NCBI GenBank assembly: GCA_002307185.1 | Contig: DBTT01000026.1 | Location: forward strand, 62,001-126,000 | Direction of reading: 5' to 3' | Length of the DNA stretch: 64,000 nt | Origin: Bacteroidales bacterium UBA1309 | Lineage (GTDB): Bacteria; Bacteroidota; Bacteroidia; Bacteroidales; Dysgonomonadaceae | Shown: positions 1 through 8,623 of the stretch, piece by piece | Position numbering within the stretch: position 1 is the first letter of the stretch | Layout: each line of letters begins with the position of its first letter | The notes under the pieces: generated by a model | Seen by the model: the letters and a program-made list of their open reading frames with translations, nothing else | What the model was told of the DNA's origin: nothing | Databases searched by the model: none | Position numbers and translations under genes: made by a program

Positions 1-803
1 TTATCGTAGATCGGAAGCCGGGAATAGTGCATTTCAATCACATACTGGGTAATTTCGGGCAAGGTGACCGACATGTCTAGGCAGGCCATATCTTCCCGGG
101 GAGTCATGATCTCCACTGCCGATTTGTCGTTGAAATTTATTAATCCTTCCAGCAGGTCTTTCCCTTCGTTGATCTCTTCTTTTGTCAGGTCCATCGATTT
201 GGATAGTTCGTCAATCGATAATTCATGCTTTTTGTGGGGTAAAATTTTTTGCCTAGCCTTAAGGGTAGCTTCAAACAAAGACACTATTGGCTTGGATACA
301 AAGCTGAAAAGGGGCATGAATCCAGATAGTTTTATTGTTTGACGCATTTCTGTTGTCGCCAACCGCTGCGGAATGATCTCATTGGCAAGGAAAAGAAAAG
401 TGGTCGCAAATAAAACGACAAGTATCAGTACGGGGAAAGTGAATGCTCCTTGCAGGCAAAAAGGCAAAACTAAGAAGAGAAATAATGCCAATGCAATGGT
501 GTTTGATATGAATTTGGTAGTGATTAGTATGAATAATAAGCGTTGTGGGTGCTGCAAAAGGGCTATCAGCAACTTGCCTTGTGCGCTTAGCGAGTATTTT
601 GAATTTTGAAGATCTTTCGCATTCACCTGTGTCAGTGTTGATTTACAATACGAAACAAAGCCCGAAAGAAACATGAAAAGCACGATCAGCGTACTGACTA
701 AAATATTGACAGTTCCTTCAAGAAAGAAACTGTCGGAGAGTATCGGAGGTATAGAATCTGTTTCCAATTTGGAAAAAATTACATTTGTTGCAAATATCCG
801 CAA
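1..803 (-). CDS. gldE: GldE-like CBS/DUF21 membrane protein (partial, C-terminus cut by window edge)
   Basis: Reading the minus strand from about 803 gives an open frame to the window edge. It has hydrophobic segments near the start (LVSTLIVLFMFLSGFVS) and further on (FPVLILVVLFATTFLFLANE). The soluble part contains LSIDELSKSMDLTKEEI, EGLINFNDKSAVEIMTPRED and a start of a CBS domain (YSRLPIYD). This is the pattern of the DUF21/CBS (CorC/HlyC) family, and the position next to ssb is the usual place of gldE in Bacteroidetes, where it supports gliding or type IX secretion. No in-frame ATG is present after the upstream stop. TTG at 803 is the first candidate start and TTG at 767 a second, so the start is uncertain. 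The CBS pair and the C-terminal domain lie outside the window. Confidence 0.8.
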   Translation of the reverse strand, partial: MRIFATNVIFSKLETDSIPPILSDSFFLEGTVNILVSTLIVLFMFLSGFVSYCKSTLTQVNAKDLQNSKYSLSAQGKLLIALLQHPQRLLFILITTKFISNTIALALFLFLVLPFCLQGAFTFPVLILVVLFATTFLFLANEIIPQRLATTEMRQTIKLSGFMPLFSFVSKPIVSLFEATLKARQKILPHKKHELSIDELSKSMDLTKEEINEGKDLLEGLINFNDKSAVEIMTPREDMACLDMSVTLPEITQYVIEMHYSRLPIYD

Positions 804-860
804 TTTTTAAGCCGTGAACAAGTGAACGAGTCTCTTGCCCACCTGTTCACTTGTTTACTC

Positions 861-1322
861 TTAGAACGGCAAGTCATCATCCGACGAAACATTCGTTGCC
901 GGGCTTGTTGGCGTGCTCGCTTGGGGCTGCGTGGATGGTGCAGGCTGCGATTGGCCGGCGTAGGAAGCGTTGGCGCTTTCTTCTGCCGAGCGTTTGCCTA
1001 AAAGCTCCAAGTTGTCGGCATAGATTTCATAAACATAGCGTTTGATGCCTTGCTGGTCGTCATAGGTGCGGGAACGGATTTTTCCTTCAATATAGACTTG
1101 CGTTCCTTTTTTCACATACTGTTCCGCTACTTTGGCCAATCCCCGCCACAAGACGATGTTGTGCCATTCGGTTCTATCAGGAACCTGCGTACCGTTGGCG
1201 GCAGTGTAGCCTCTTTCGGTGGTTGCCAACGTAAAATTCACAACGGCCGCACCATTATCAAAATATCGAACCTCAGGGTCTTTTCCTACATTTCCGATCA
1301 AAATTACTTTATTTACTGACAT
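861..1322 (-). CDS. ssb: Single-stranded DNA-binding protein SSB
   Basis: The 153-residue product starts MSVNKVILIGNVGKDPEVR, the classic OB-fold start of SSB, and continues with VVNFTLATTER, RTEWHNIVLW and KKGTQVYIEGKI. A flexible Gln/Ser/Pro-rich linker follows from about residue 115. The end is DDDLPF, the acidic tip that recruits replication and repair proteins. It coats single-stranded DNA during replication, recombination and repair. Length and layout are normal for the family. A TAnnTTTG -7 element lies about 30 bases upstream. It sits between gldE and dnaJ on the same strand. Confidence 0.97.
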   Translation of the reverse strand: MSVNKVILIGNVGKDPEVRYFDNGAAVVNFTLATTERGYTAANGTQVPDRTEWHNIVLWRGLAKVAEQYVKKGTQVYIEGKIRSRTYDDQQGIKRYVYEIYADNLELLGKRSAEESANASYAGQSQPAPSTQPQASTPTSPATNVSSDDDLPF

Positions 1323-1351
1323 AATAAAAAGGATTTAGTTTGTGATTTTCA

Positions 1352-1359
1352 CAAATATA
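1352..1359 (-). promoter_or_regulatory. Candidate -7 element for ssb
   Basis: The minus strand reads TATATTTG, a full match to the Bacteroidetes -7 consensus TAnnTTTG, about 30 bases before the ssb start codon. A convincing -33 TTG is not seen at the usual spacing, so support comes from the -7 match and position only. Confidence 0.45.
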
Positions 1360-1370
1360 TGATTTTTTGA

Positions 1371-1427
1371 GATTAGATAAAAAGATTTGCGAAAGAATCA
1401 CACAAATAGATGATTTTTTCGCAAATC
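1371..1427 (-). terminator. Intrinsic terminator after dnaJ
   Basis: GATTTGCGAAA (1384-1394) is perfectly complementary to TTTCGCAAATC (1417-1427), an 11-bp stem with a 22-base loop. Read on the minus strand it is followed by TTTTTATC. It begins 18 bases after the dnaJ stop codon, so it most likely ends the grpE-dnaJ transcript before ssb. Confidence 0.75.
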
Positions 1428-1444
1428 AAAAAGGGTGAGCCGTC

Positions 1445-2590
1445 TTATTCAAACATCTGCTTGAAATGTCGGAATATTTTCTCTTTGATGGATTTCGAAG
1501 GTTCGAAGTTGGGAGAGTTTTCTAAGCCGTTGATGATGCTTTTCTCAGAATCGCTCAGTTTCTCAGGAACATAGATGCTGATGTTTATCAACAAGTCGCC
1601 CGTTCCGTAGCCATTCACGGATGGCAAACCTTTGCTGCGCAAACGGAGTACTTTTCCGGGTTGGGTCCCGGGTTCTATTTTCACTTTGGCTTTTCCGTCC
1701 ACGGTGGGTATATCCACGGTGCTTCCCATTGCCGCTTGGGGAAAGGATAGAAGCAAGTTGTAAATCAGGTCGTTCTCATCCCGGATCAGTTCCGGATGTT
1801 TTTCTTCTTCCACCAATATGAGTAGGTCTCCGTTCACTCCGCCGCGGCGTGCCGCATTTCCTTTGCCGCTCATCGAGAGCTGCATTCCTTCTGCCACTCC
1901 GGCCGGAATGCGGATGCTAATCACTTCGTCTTCACGCACAATGCCTTCGCCGGTGCAGTGTGGACATTTTTTTGTGATGGATGTCCCTTCTCCTTGGCAA
2001 GTGGGGCAGGTGGTTTGTGTCTGCATTTGTCCGAAAATGGTGTTTGCCACACGGTTCACTGTTCCACTGCCATGGCAGGTGTTGCAAGTGGTGTATGCTG
2101 TTCCGTTTTCAGCTCCTGTTCCGCTACAATGCGAACAGGAAACATATTTGTTGACTTTGATTTTTTTTTCAACACCTTGCGCCACTTCTTTCAGCGTGAG
2201 TTTCACTTTCACGCGTAAATCGGACCCACGACGTGTGCGTCTGCCGCCAGAAGAACCGCCAAAGCCGCTAAATCCTCCAAAATGACCACCGAAAATATCT
2301 CCGAATTGGGAAAAGATATCGTCCATGGAGAATCCGCCGCCGCCGCCACCGCCTCCGAAACCACCAGGAGCATTGTGTCCAAAACGGTCGTATTGTGCAC
2401 GCTTTTGCTCGTCGCTCAACACTTCATAGGCTTCGGCCGCTTCTTTGAATCTTTCTTCAGACTCCTTATCTCCCGGATTTTTATCCGGATGGTATTGGAT
2501 AGCTTTTTTGCGGTAAGCTTTTTTTATTTCATCGCCTGTTGCCGTTTTCGACACTTCCAGCACCTCGTAGTAATCTCTTTTTGCTGCCAT
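1445..2590 (-). CDS. dnaJ: Chaperone DnaJ (Hsp40)
   Basis: The 381-residue protein has the full type I DnaJ layout. The J-domain covers about residues 1-70 with the HPD motif (YHPDKNPGD) that stimulates DnaK ATPase. A Gly/Phe-rich stretch follows to about residue 120. Four CxxCxGxG zinc repeats (CSHCSGTG, CNTCHGSG, CPTCQGEG, CPHCTGEG) span about 150-220, and the C-terminal substrate-binding domains come after. It delivers unfolded proteins to DnaK in the cytoplasm. The grpE gene lies 16 bases upstream on the same strand, so the two form a heat-shock operon. dnaK is not in the window. Confidence 0.98.
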   Translation of the reverse strand: MAAKRDYYEVLEVSKTATGDEIKKAYRKKAIQYHPDKNPGDKESEERFKEAAEAYEVLSDEQKRAQYDRFGHNAPGGFGGGGGGGGFSMDDIFSQFGDIFGGHFGGFSGFGGSSGGRRTRRGSDLRVKVKLTLKEVAQGVEKKIKVNKYVSCSHCSGTGAENGTAYTTCNTCHGSGTVNRVANTIFGQMQTQTTCPTCQGEGTSITKKCPHCTGEGIVREDEVISIRIPAGVAEGMQLSMSGKGNAARRGGVNGDLLILVEEEKHPELIRDENDLIYNLLLSFPQAAMGSTVDIPTVDGKAKVKIEPGTQPGKVLRLRSKGLPSVNGYGTGDLLINISIYVPEKLSDSEKSIINGLENSPNFEPSKSIKEKIFRHFKQMFE

Positions 2591-2606
2591 TTTGCCTGTC
2601 TTTAAT

Positions 2607-3194
2607 TTATTGTGCTACAACTACTTTTGGAAAACGCATCACTTTGCCGTCCAAGGTGTAACCTTTTACGACCGTGTCGATGATTTTATTTTTCATCTCC
2701 TCACTTGGTGCGGGAATCATAGTCAGAGCCTCGTGCTGGTCGGCATCAAAAGGCAAGCCGTTTGTTTCCATTGCCTTCACTCCGTTTTTTTCGAGAAATG
2801 ATAAGAATTTACTGTATATCAAATCTACACCTTCTTTTAGCGCATCCATGTTTTCTGCCGATTGCAGGTTGGTGATTGCTCTTTCAAAATCGTCAACTAC
2901 CGGCAAAATTCCCGAAATAACTCGTTCGCTCCCCGAACGCAACAATTCGCTTTTTTCCTTCAATGTCCGTTTTCTATAATTGTCGAAGTCTGCATGAAGA
3001 CGTAAATAATTATCGTTTAGTTCATTGAATTTTTGTTCCCAATTTTCTGTGGCCTGAGTTTCCTCTTTATCTTCATCAGACACATTGTCACCTTCTGCAG
3101 CTTGGTTTTCTGCCACAGTTTCATTTTCTGCCGTATTCGCATCATTCAGCACCTGGTCTTCATTCAAATCTGGGCTCTTAGGTTTTTTGCTCAT
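2607..3194 (-). CDS. grpE: Nucleotide exchange factor GrpE
   Basis: The product has an acidic, disordered N-terminus (about 60 residues), a long helix (WEQKFNELNDNYLRLHADFDNYRKRT) and a C-terminal beta domain ending GYTLDGKVMRFPKVVVAQ, the GrpE signature. It releases ADP from DnaK. The start at 3194 (MSKKPKSPDL) is chosen because the 16 residues that a longer frame from 3242 would add are hydrophobic and unlike GrpE. The resulting 195 residues are normal for the family. It is followed closely by dnaJ. A terminator-like hairpin lies in its leader (3243-3273). Confidence 0.95.
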   Translation of the reverse strand: MSKKPKSPDLNEDQVLNDANTAENETVAENQAAEGDNVSDEDKEETQATENWEQKFNELNDNYLRLHADFDNYRKRTLKEKSELLRSGSERVISGILPVVDDFERAITNLQSAENMDALKEGVDLIYSKFLSFLEKNGVKAMETNGLPFDADQHEALTMIPAPSEEMKNKIIDTVVKGYTLDGKVMRFPKVVVAQ

Positions 3195-3242
3195 AACTTC
3201 TATTGTTTTATCTAATCTATTTATTATCAAAAGGAAATGCAA

Positions 3243-3273
3243 TAAAAAAACTCCTGAAAGAAAGGATTCAGGA
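3243..3273 (-). terminator. Terminator-like hairpin in the grpE leader
   Basis: On the minus strand TCCTGAA pairs with TTCAGGA (plus positions 3252-3258 and 3267-3273, 8-base loop) and is followed by G and seven T. No gene lies upstream of it on this strand because the next gene is divergent. It therefore either attenuates grpE-dnaJ or ends a short leader RNA. Confidence 0.5.
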
Positions 3274-3464
3274 AAACTCGCCTAATCTATTACAAAATAC
3301 TTGCCAAACTGATTCGAGCATTTAGTTTATCTAACCAAAACAAAAAATACAGCTAAAACTGGTTTTGTAAAAGTAAAAGTGTTATTTTTACAAACATTGA
3401 AAAGTTTAATGTACGGATCTTGGGTTCGGCTATTCTGTAACTATTTTAACGCAACATTTTTCGT

Positions 3465-5294
3465 ATGTTATACATCACGCTTGCCATCTTATTTGTCGCT
3501 TCTATTTTTTTCATGCTCGGGAAAGTTCGTTCGGATCTTGTTGCCATGTGTGCTCTGTTGTTGCTTATGCTGTTCGGTATTTTGACTCCAACCGAAGCCT
3601 TGGCGGGATTTTCTAACTCGGTTGTTATTATGATGGTCGGCCTTTTTGTGGTCGGAGCGGGGATTTTCCGGACGGGATTGGCGAAAATGATTAGTAGCCG
3701 TATCTTGCAGTTGGCAGGTAGCAGCGAAAATAAGCTGTTTGTTTTGGTGATGTTGACCACTGCCTCTGTTGGTGCATTTATAAGCAACACTGGCACTGTT
3801 GCTGTGATGATGCCGATTGTGGTGAGTTTGGCTGCGAATGCCAATATCAATCCCAGCCGTTACCTCATGCCGTTGGCTTTTGCAAGTAGCTTGGGCTTGT
3901 TTACCTTGATTAGCACACCACCCAATCTGGTGATTCAAGATGTGCTGGTAAGGTCAGGGAATGACCCGCTATCGTTTTTCTCTTTTGCCCCAATTGGACT
4001 CGTTTGTCTTGTAATTGGATTGATGTACTTGTTTTTTGCGAGTAAATTGCTTGTGGGTAAGGATAATGCTGCTGCTTCTAATAAAAAACAGGGAAAGTCG
4101 CTCCGGGAATTGGAGAAGGAGTACAACCTCAGGCAACAAACCGTTCTGATTCATATTTCGAAAGATTCTCCTTTAATTGACAAGTCCCTTTCGGAATTAA
4201 AAATCGCTACTGTCTATAAAGTGAGCCTCAGCAAGGTGGTGCGGGGAAATGGCGGCGGAAGGTTTCGAATGAAGAATGAAGAGCTGTTGGCTGGTCCTGG
4301 TACTATCCTGCGGGCTTGTGATGAAATCCATTGCCACGGAAGCCGCGAGGATATTGAACATTTTGTGAAAGAAAATGACCTCCATGTCAAAAGTGGGCAT
4401 GGAAGGGCATTTGCCGATTTTCAGGATTCGGGAATAGCCGAGGTGTACATTCTGCCAAACTCAAGCCTTGTGAACCGCACCATCCGCGATTCAAAATTTA
4501 GGGAGGAATTCAATGTGAATGTATTGGGCATCAAGCGCCAGAAAGAGTATCAGACGTATGATTTTCAGGATACCAAGCTCCATTCGGGGGATGCGATGTT
4601 GATTCAAGGACGTTGGAAAGATATAGCCAATTTGTCAGACAGGCAAGACGACCTTGTGTTGGTCGGCCAGCCTCTTCGGGAAGCAGCCAAAGTGACACTC
4701 GATCAAAAAGCACCCATAGCGGCACTTATCATGCTGGGGATGATTGTCTGCATGGCTTCCAACCTCTTGCCGTCGGTGACGGCTGTTTTGATCGCTGCTG
4801 TGCTGATGGTGGTAACAGGTTGTCTTCGCAATGTGGAGGAGGCCTACAAAAGCATCAATTGGGAGAGCATTGTCCTCATTGGGGCTATGCTTCCAATGTC
4901 CACAGCCTTTGAGAAGACAGGTGCGGCTGTGCTTATTTCGGATGGCTTGGTTGGGCAATTGGGCAAGCTGGGACCCTACGCATTGCTGGCTGGAATTTAT
5001 TTTACAACATCTATTTTGACTTTATTCATTAGCAATACGGCGACTGCGGTTCTTTTTGCACCTATTGCTTTGCATTCGGCTGTGAGCATGGCTGTGAGCC
5101 CGCTTCCATTTTTGTTTGCTGTGGCCGTTGCGGCGAGTTTGTGTTTTGCATCCCCTTTTTCAACTCCGCCTAATGCTTTGGTTATGAATGTCGGGCGCTA
5201 TGACTTTATGGACTATGTTCGCATTGGTGGACCGTTGCAAATTATTATGGGGATCATTTTGGTGCTTTTGCTGCCTTTGCTGTTCCCGTTTTAA
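3465..5294 (+). CDS. SLC13/DASS-type permease with two TrkA-C (RCK_C) domains
   Basis: The 609-residue protein has hydrophobic helices over about residues 1-200 and 415-609. Between them are two RCK_C-like domains at about 226-305 (DSPLIDKSLSEL) and 314-395 (YILPNSSLVNRTIRDS). The membrane halves carry the DASS-family signatures FISNTGTVAVMMPIV and LFISNTATAVLFAPIA, each paired with a proline/asparagine turn (STPPNLVI, STPPNALVM). Such proteins usually move di- or tricarboxylates or sulfate, probably with sodium, across the inner membrane. The substrate cannot be read from sequence. It is divergent from grpE and stands alone. Confidence 0.88.
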   Translation: MLYITLAILFVASIFFMLGKVRSDLVAMCALLLLMLFGILTPTEALAGFSNSVVIMMVGLFVVGAGIFRTGLAKMISSRILQLAGSSENKLFVLVMLTTASVGAFISNTGTVAVMMPIVVSLAANANINPSRYLMPLAFASSLGLFTLISTPPNLVIQDVLVRSGNDPLSFFSFAPIGLVCLVIGLMYLFFASKLLVGKDNAAASNKKQGKSLRELEKEYNLRQQTVLIHISKDSPLIDKSLSELKIATVYKVSLSKVVRGNGGGRFRMKNEELLAGPGTILRACDEIHCHGSREDIEHFVKENDLHVKSGHGRAFADFQDSGIAEVYILPNSSLVNRTIRDSKFREEFNVNVLGIKRQKEYQTYDFQDTKLHSGDAMLIQGRWKDIANLSDRQDDLVLVGQPLREAAKVTLDQKAPIAALIMLGMIVCMASNLLPSVTAVLIAAVLMVVTGCLRNVEEAYKSINWESIVLIGAMLPMSTAFEKTGAAVLISDGLVGQLGKLGPYALLAGIYFTTSILTLFISNTATAVLFAPIALHSAVSMAVSPLPFLFAVAVAASLCFASPFSTPPNALVMNVGRYDFMDYVRIGGPLQIIMGIILVLLLPLLFPF

Positions 5295-5747
5295 TCCGAG
5301 TTTGAGAAATTCCAATATTTTAAATTTCAGCGAATAATCTCGCTTTTGTAAAGTCAAATTGTCAAATAAAGTGATCTTGGAGGCACAGTCGAAGTTTTTT
5401 TTCGAAAAGCATAAAAAAAAAGCAATTTATCGATGATATTATTATCACTTTACTATATTTGTAAATGTTTTATAGTGCTAATATCCTCGTTCTTTAAAAT
5501 CTGATTGTTCTTTCTTTTTTCTTGAGATGATAAAAAATACGACAATATTAGCTGGATGGTGCTGGCGTAACGGATAAATATGTCGCTGTATCTTCTTCTT
5601 TTGTGTTAAAATGTTATATAGATTATTTCTATTTTTTATTGTTTTTCATAGTTTGGGTAATAATAATCAAGTTCTAATTTTTGTTTGGCACTATTCTTGT
5701 AATTGAGAGTATCAGTAATCATAGTATAAACATCAAAAATTTGGATT
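5295..5747. other. Gene-free interval before clpC
   Basis: About 450 A+T-rich bases with no credible reading frame. The only site noted is TATATTTG at 5454-5461 (plus), a match to the Bacteroidetes -7 consensus but without a clear -33 TTG. It could start a long clpC leader of about 280 bases. No strong terminator for the upstream permease was found. Confidence 0.5.
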
Positions 5748-8297
5748 ATGGAAAATAATTTTTCAGACCGAATCAGAAGAATCATGAACCTTAGTCGTGA
5801 AGAAGCCGGTCGCTTGCAGTGTAATTCCTTAGATCCGGAACATTTGATGCTTGGAATTCTAAGGAATGGTGAAGGGTTGGCTATTCAGGCATTGATTGAT
5901 TTTGGCATAAACTTGAATCAATTGAAAGAAACATTAGACAATAATAGTTTACAGCAGCAAGATAACTTTGTGTCGCAAAATGAAGTCGTTTTGAGCAAAA
6001 GCACCGAAAAGCTGCTCAAGATGAGCATTCTTGAAGCCCGTCTGACAAAAAGTGATGAAACAGACTCGGAGCATTTGTTGCTTGCCATGTTGAAAGATAA
6101 CTCCAACTTTGTGTCTCTAGAATTGGATAAGTACAACATGGATTATCTCCATGCATTTTCGCACATCAAGAATAACTTGTTGCAACAACGAGCGGACGAA
6201 AACGAATTGCCAAGAAATGGGCAAGACTTTTCGGATGATGACGATGATGACATTTCATCGGCAGGAAGAGTGTCTTCCAATACAGAAACCCACTCCAATC
6301 GCCCCGCATCCGATACGCCAGTGTTGGACAATTTCGGGATTGACATGACCCGTGCCGCACATGAAAACAAGTTGGACCCTATTGTGGGTCGAGAGGTTGA
6401 AATTGAGAGACTTGCGCAAATCCTTAGCCGTCGTAAAAAGAACAATCCGATCTTGATAGGTGAGCCAGGCGTGGGCAAATCAGCCATCGTTGAAGGCTTG
6501 GCCTTGAGGATCACCCAAAAGAAGGTTTCGCGTGTGTTGTTCGACAAACGTGTTATTGCCCTTGATATGGCATCTGTTGTGGCCGGGACCAAATACCGTG
6601 GACAGTTTGAAGAACGGATAAAAGCAATCCTGAACGAACTTTCAAAAAATCCCAATGTGATTTTGTTTATCGACGAGATTCATACCATCGTGGGTGCAGG
6701 AGGTGCAGCCGGTTCGCTGGATGCAGCCAATATGTTGAAACCGGCATTGGCACGTGGCGAAATACAGTGCATAGGGGCAACAACATTGGATGAATACCGC
6801 AAAAACATTGAAAAAGACGGTGCGCTAGAACGTCGTTTTCAAAAAATCATGGTGGAACCGACTACGGCCGAGGAAACCTTGCAGATTCTTCACAATATCA
6901 AAGATCGCTACGAAGAGCATCACAATGTAAAATACACCGATGAGGCCATCGAAGCGTGTGTGAAGCTAAGCAACAGGTATATTTCAGACCGTAATTTCCC
7001 CGACAAAGCTATTGATGCGTTGGATGAAGCAGGTTCCCGTATGCATATTTCAAATATCCATGTTCCAAAAGAAATTGAAGAACTTGAAGAAAATTTGAAA
7101 AAGGTGATCGAGGAAAAATCAAATGCAGTCAAGTCTCAAAAATATGAATTGGCAGCAAGTTTCCGCGACAAGCAACGCCAACTTACCTTGGCCCTTGAAG
7201 AAGCTGAAAAAAGATGGGAAGAAACCCTGAAGGAGGCTCCGCAGATTGTGGATGCTGAAAAAGTGGCGGAAGTCGTATCCATGATGAGCGGTGTCCCTGT
7301 TCAAAAGATTGCCGAATCGGAAGGTTTACGCTTGGTCGGAATGAAGGATCTCCTCAAAGGTGCAGTGATTGGGCAGGCTGATGCGGTGGAAAAGGTAGTG
7401 AAAGCCATACAGCGAAATCGTGTAGGGTTGAAAGATCCCAATAAACCGATAGGTACGTTCATGTTCCTCGGGCCGACGGGCGTGGGGAAAACCCATTTGG
7501 CTAAAAAAATTGCCGAATTGTTGTTTAATTCTCCCGATTCATTGATTAGAATCGACATGAGCGAATACATGGAAAAATTTAATGTGTCGCGTCTTGTTGG
7601 TGCACCTCCCGGATACGTAGGTTACGAAGAAGGTGGGTTGATGACTGAAAAAGTGCGTCGTAAACCTTATTCCGTGGTGCTGCTCGATGAAATAGAGAAG
7701 GCTCATCCGGATGTTTTCAACTTGTTGTTGCAGGTTTTGGACGAAGGGCACCTCACTGATAGCATGGGAAGGAAAGTGGATTTCAAAAACACGATATTGA
7801 TTATGACATCCAATGTTGGAACTCGCCAGTTGAAAGACTTTGGCAGAGGAGTTGGATTTCATACAACCGACTTGAGTGCTGTTGCCAACGACAAGGACTT
7901 TTCAAAAGGAGTGTTGCGTAAAGCGTTGAACAAAACTTTTTCACCTGAGTTTCTGAACCGTGTGGATGACGTCATTATTTTCGATCAACTTAGTGAAGAA
8001 TCAATCAATAAGATTATCGACATCGAATTGATGGGTGTTTATAAAAGAATTGAAGAAGTCGGCCATAAGATTACAATTGCCGATGAAGCCAAATCTTTTA
8101 TCGCCAAGAAAGGATATGATGTCCAATTTGGCGCACGTCCGTTGAAAAGATCGCTTCAAACTTATGTTGAGGATGAAGTGGCCGAATTAATTCTTTCAGG
8201 AACTTTGGCTGAAGGTGATGAAATAATATTGGAACTCAACGACGACAAAACTAAGGTTGTTGCAAAAGCGAAGCAGCGTGTTGAGGAAAAAGTGTAG
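5748..8297 (+). CDS. clpC: ATP-dependent Clp protease ATPase subunit ClpC
   Basis: This is a class I Hsp100 of 849 residues. Two Clp_N repeats fill residues 1-150 (EHLMLGILRNGEG, EHLLLAMLKDN), then an acidic linker. The first AAA+ module has Walker A GEPGVGKSA near 238 and FIDEIHTIVGAGG. A UVR-type middle segment lies at about 450-490 (KSQKYELAASFRDKQRQL). The second module has GPTGVGKTH near 576 and LLDEIEKAHPD. The short middle region with a UVR motif, instead of a long coiled coil, marks ClpC and not ClpB. It unfolds proteins for ClpP. A terminator follows at 8329. Confidence 0.93.
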   Translation: MENNFSDRIRRIMNLSREEAGRLQCNSLDPEHLMLGILRNGEGLAIQALIDFGINLNQLKETLDNNSLQQQDNFVSQNEVVLSKSTEKLLKMSILEARLTKSDETDSEHLLLAMLKDNSNFVSLELDKYNMDYLHAFSHIKNNLLQQRADENELPRNGQDFSDDDDDDISSAGRVSSNTETHSNRPASDTPVLDNFGIDMTRAAHENKLDPIVGREVEIERLAQILSRRKKNNPILIGEPGVGKSAIVEGLALRITQKKVSRVLFDKRVIALDMASVVAGTKYRGQFEERIKAILNELSKNPNVILFIDEIHTIVGAGGAAGSLDAANMLKPALARGEIQCIGATTLDEYRKNIEKDGALERRFQKIMVEPTTAEETLQILHNIKDRYEEHHNVKYTDEAIEACVKLSNRYISDRNFPDKAIDALDEAGSRMHISNIHVPKEIEELEENLKKVIEEKSNAVKSQKYELAASFRDKQRQLTLALEEAEKRWEETLKEAPQIVDAEKVAEVVSMMSGVPVQKIAESEGLRLVGMKDLLKGAVIGQADAVEKVVKAIQRNRVGLKDPNKPIGTFMFLGPTGVGKTHLAKKIAELLFNSPDSLIRIDMSEYMEKFNVSRLVGAPPGYVGYEEGGLMTEKVRRKPYSVVLLDEIEKAHPDVFNLLLQVLDEGHLTDSMGRKVDFKNTILIMTSNVGTRQLKDFGRGVGFHTTDLSAVANDKDFSKGVLRKALNKTFSPEFLNRVDDVIIFDQLSEESINKIIDIELMGVYKRIEEVGHKITIADEAKSFIAKKGYDVQFGARPLKRSLQTYVEDEVAELILSGTLAEGDEIILELNDDKTKVVAKAKQRVEEKV

Positions 8298-8328
8298 TTT
8301 CGCAGCTCGGCTGTAATTATAGAAATTA

Positions 8329-8366
8329 AAAAGCTGGTTGTCAAATCTGACAATCGGCTTTTTTTC
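8329..8366 (+). terminator. Intrinsic terminator of clpC
   Basis: AAAAGCTGGTTGTCA (8329-8343) pairs with TGACAATCGGCTTTT (8348-8362) around a four-base loop, with one or two mismatches, and runs into seven T. It lies 32 bases after the clpC stop. Confidence 0.85.
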
Positions 8367-8529
8367 TTTGGGAATCATTGGCTGTGCTTAGGTTTAGGCT
8401 TGAATCCTATTGGTGTTTGCCTTTCTTTCCTTTTGATTTTTTTTCTGTATTTTATGCTTACGGGGTTTATTTATTCGTCTATTTATAGTGTGATATCGGT
8501 CAAAGGGTTCTTTTGTTGGCATATTGCTT

Positions 8530-8537
8530 TATATTTG
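8530..8537 (+). promoter_or_regulatory. Candidate -7 element for the GH30 gene
   Basis: TATATTTG matches the Bacteroidetes -7 consensus TAnnTTTG about 87 bases before the GH30 start. A TTTG at 8512-8515 is nearer than the usual 19-base spacing. The rest of the 8298-8623 interval holds the clpC terminator and no credible gene. Confidence 0.4.
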
Positions 8538-8623
8538 TGGGGAATGCCGGGCATCGTCCACAAGTGCATTCGATTTTTAAATAGAGTTGCATGTCTTGCA
8601 GATGATGGTTATTAACAGACAAA

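Noticed and set aside
1050..1319. Plus-strand frame opposite ssb
   Set aside because: Antisense to the conserved ssb coding frame, with no recognisable motif.
5748..8297. ClpB disaggregase
   Set aside because: The long ClpB coiled-coil middle domain is missing and a UVR-type segment is present instead.
8400..8615. 71-codon hydrophobic frame before the GH30 gene
   Set aside because: It spans the likely promoter, its hydrophobicity follows from T-rich DNA, and it has no known match.
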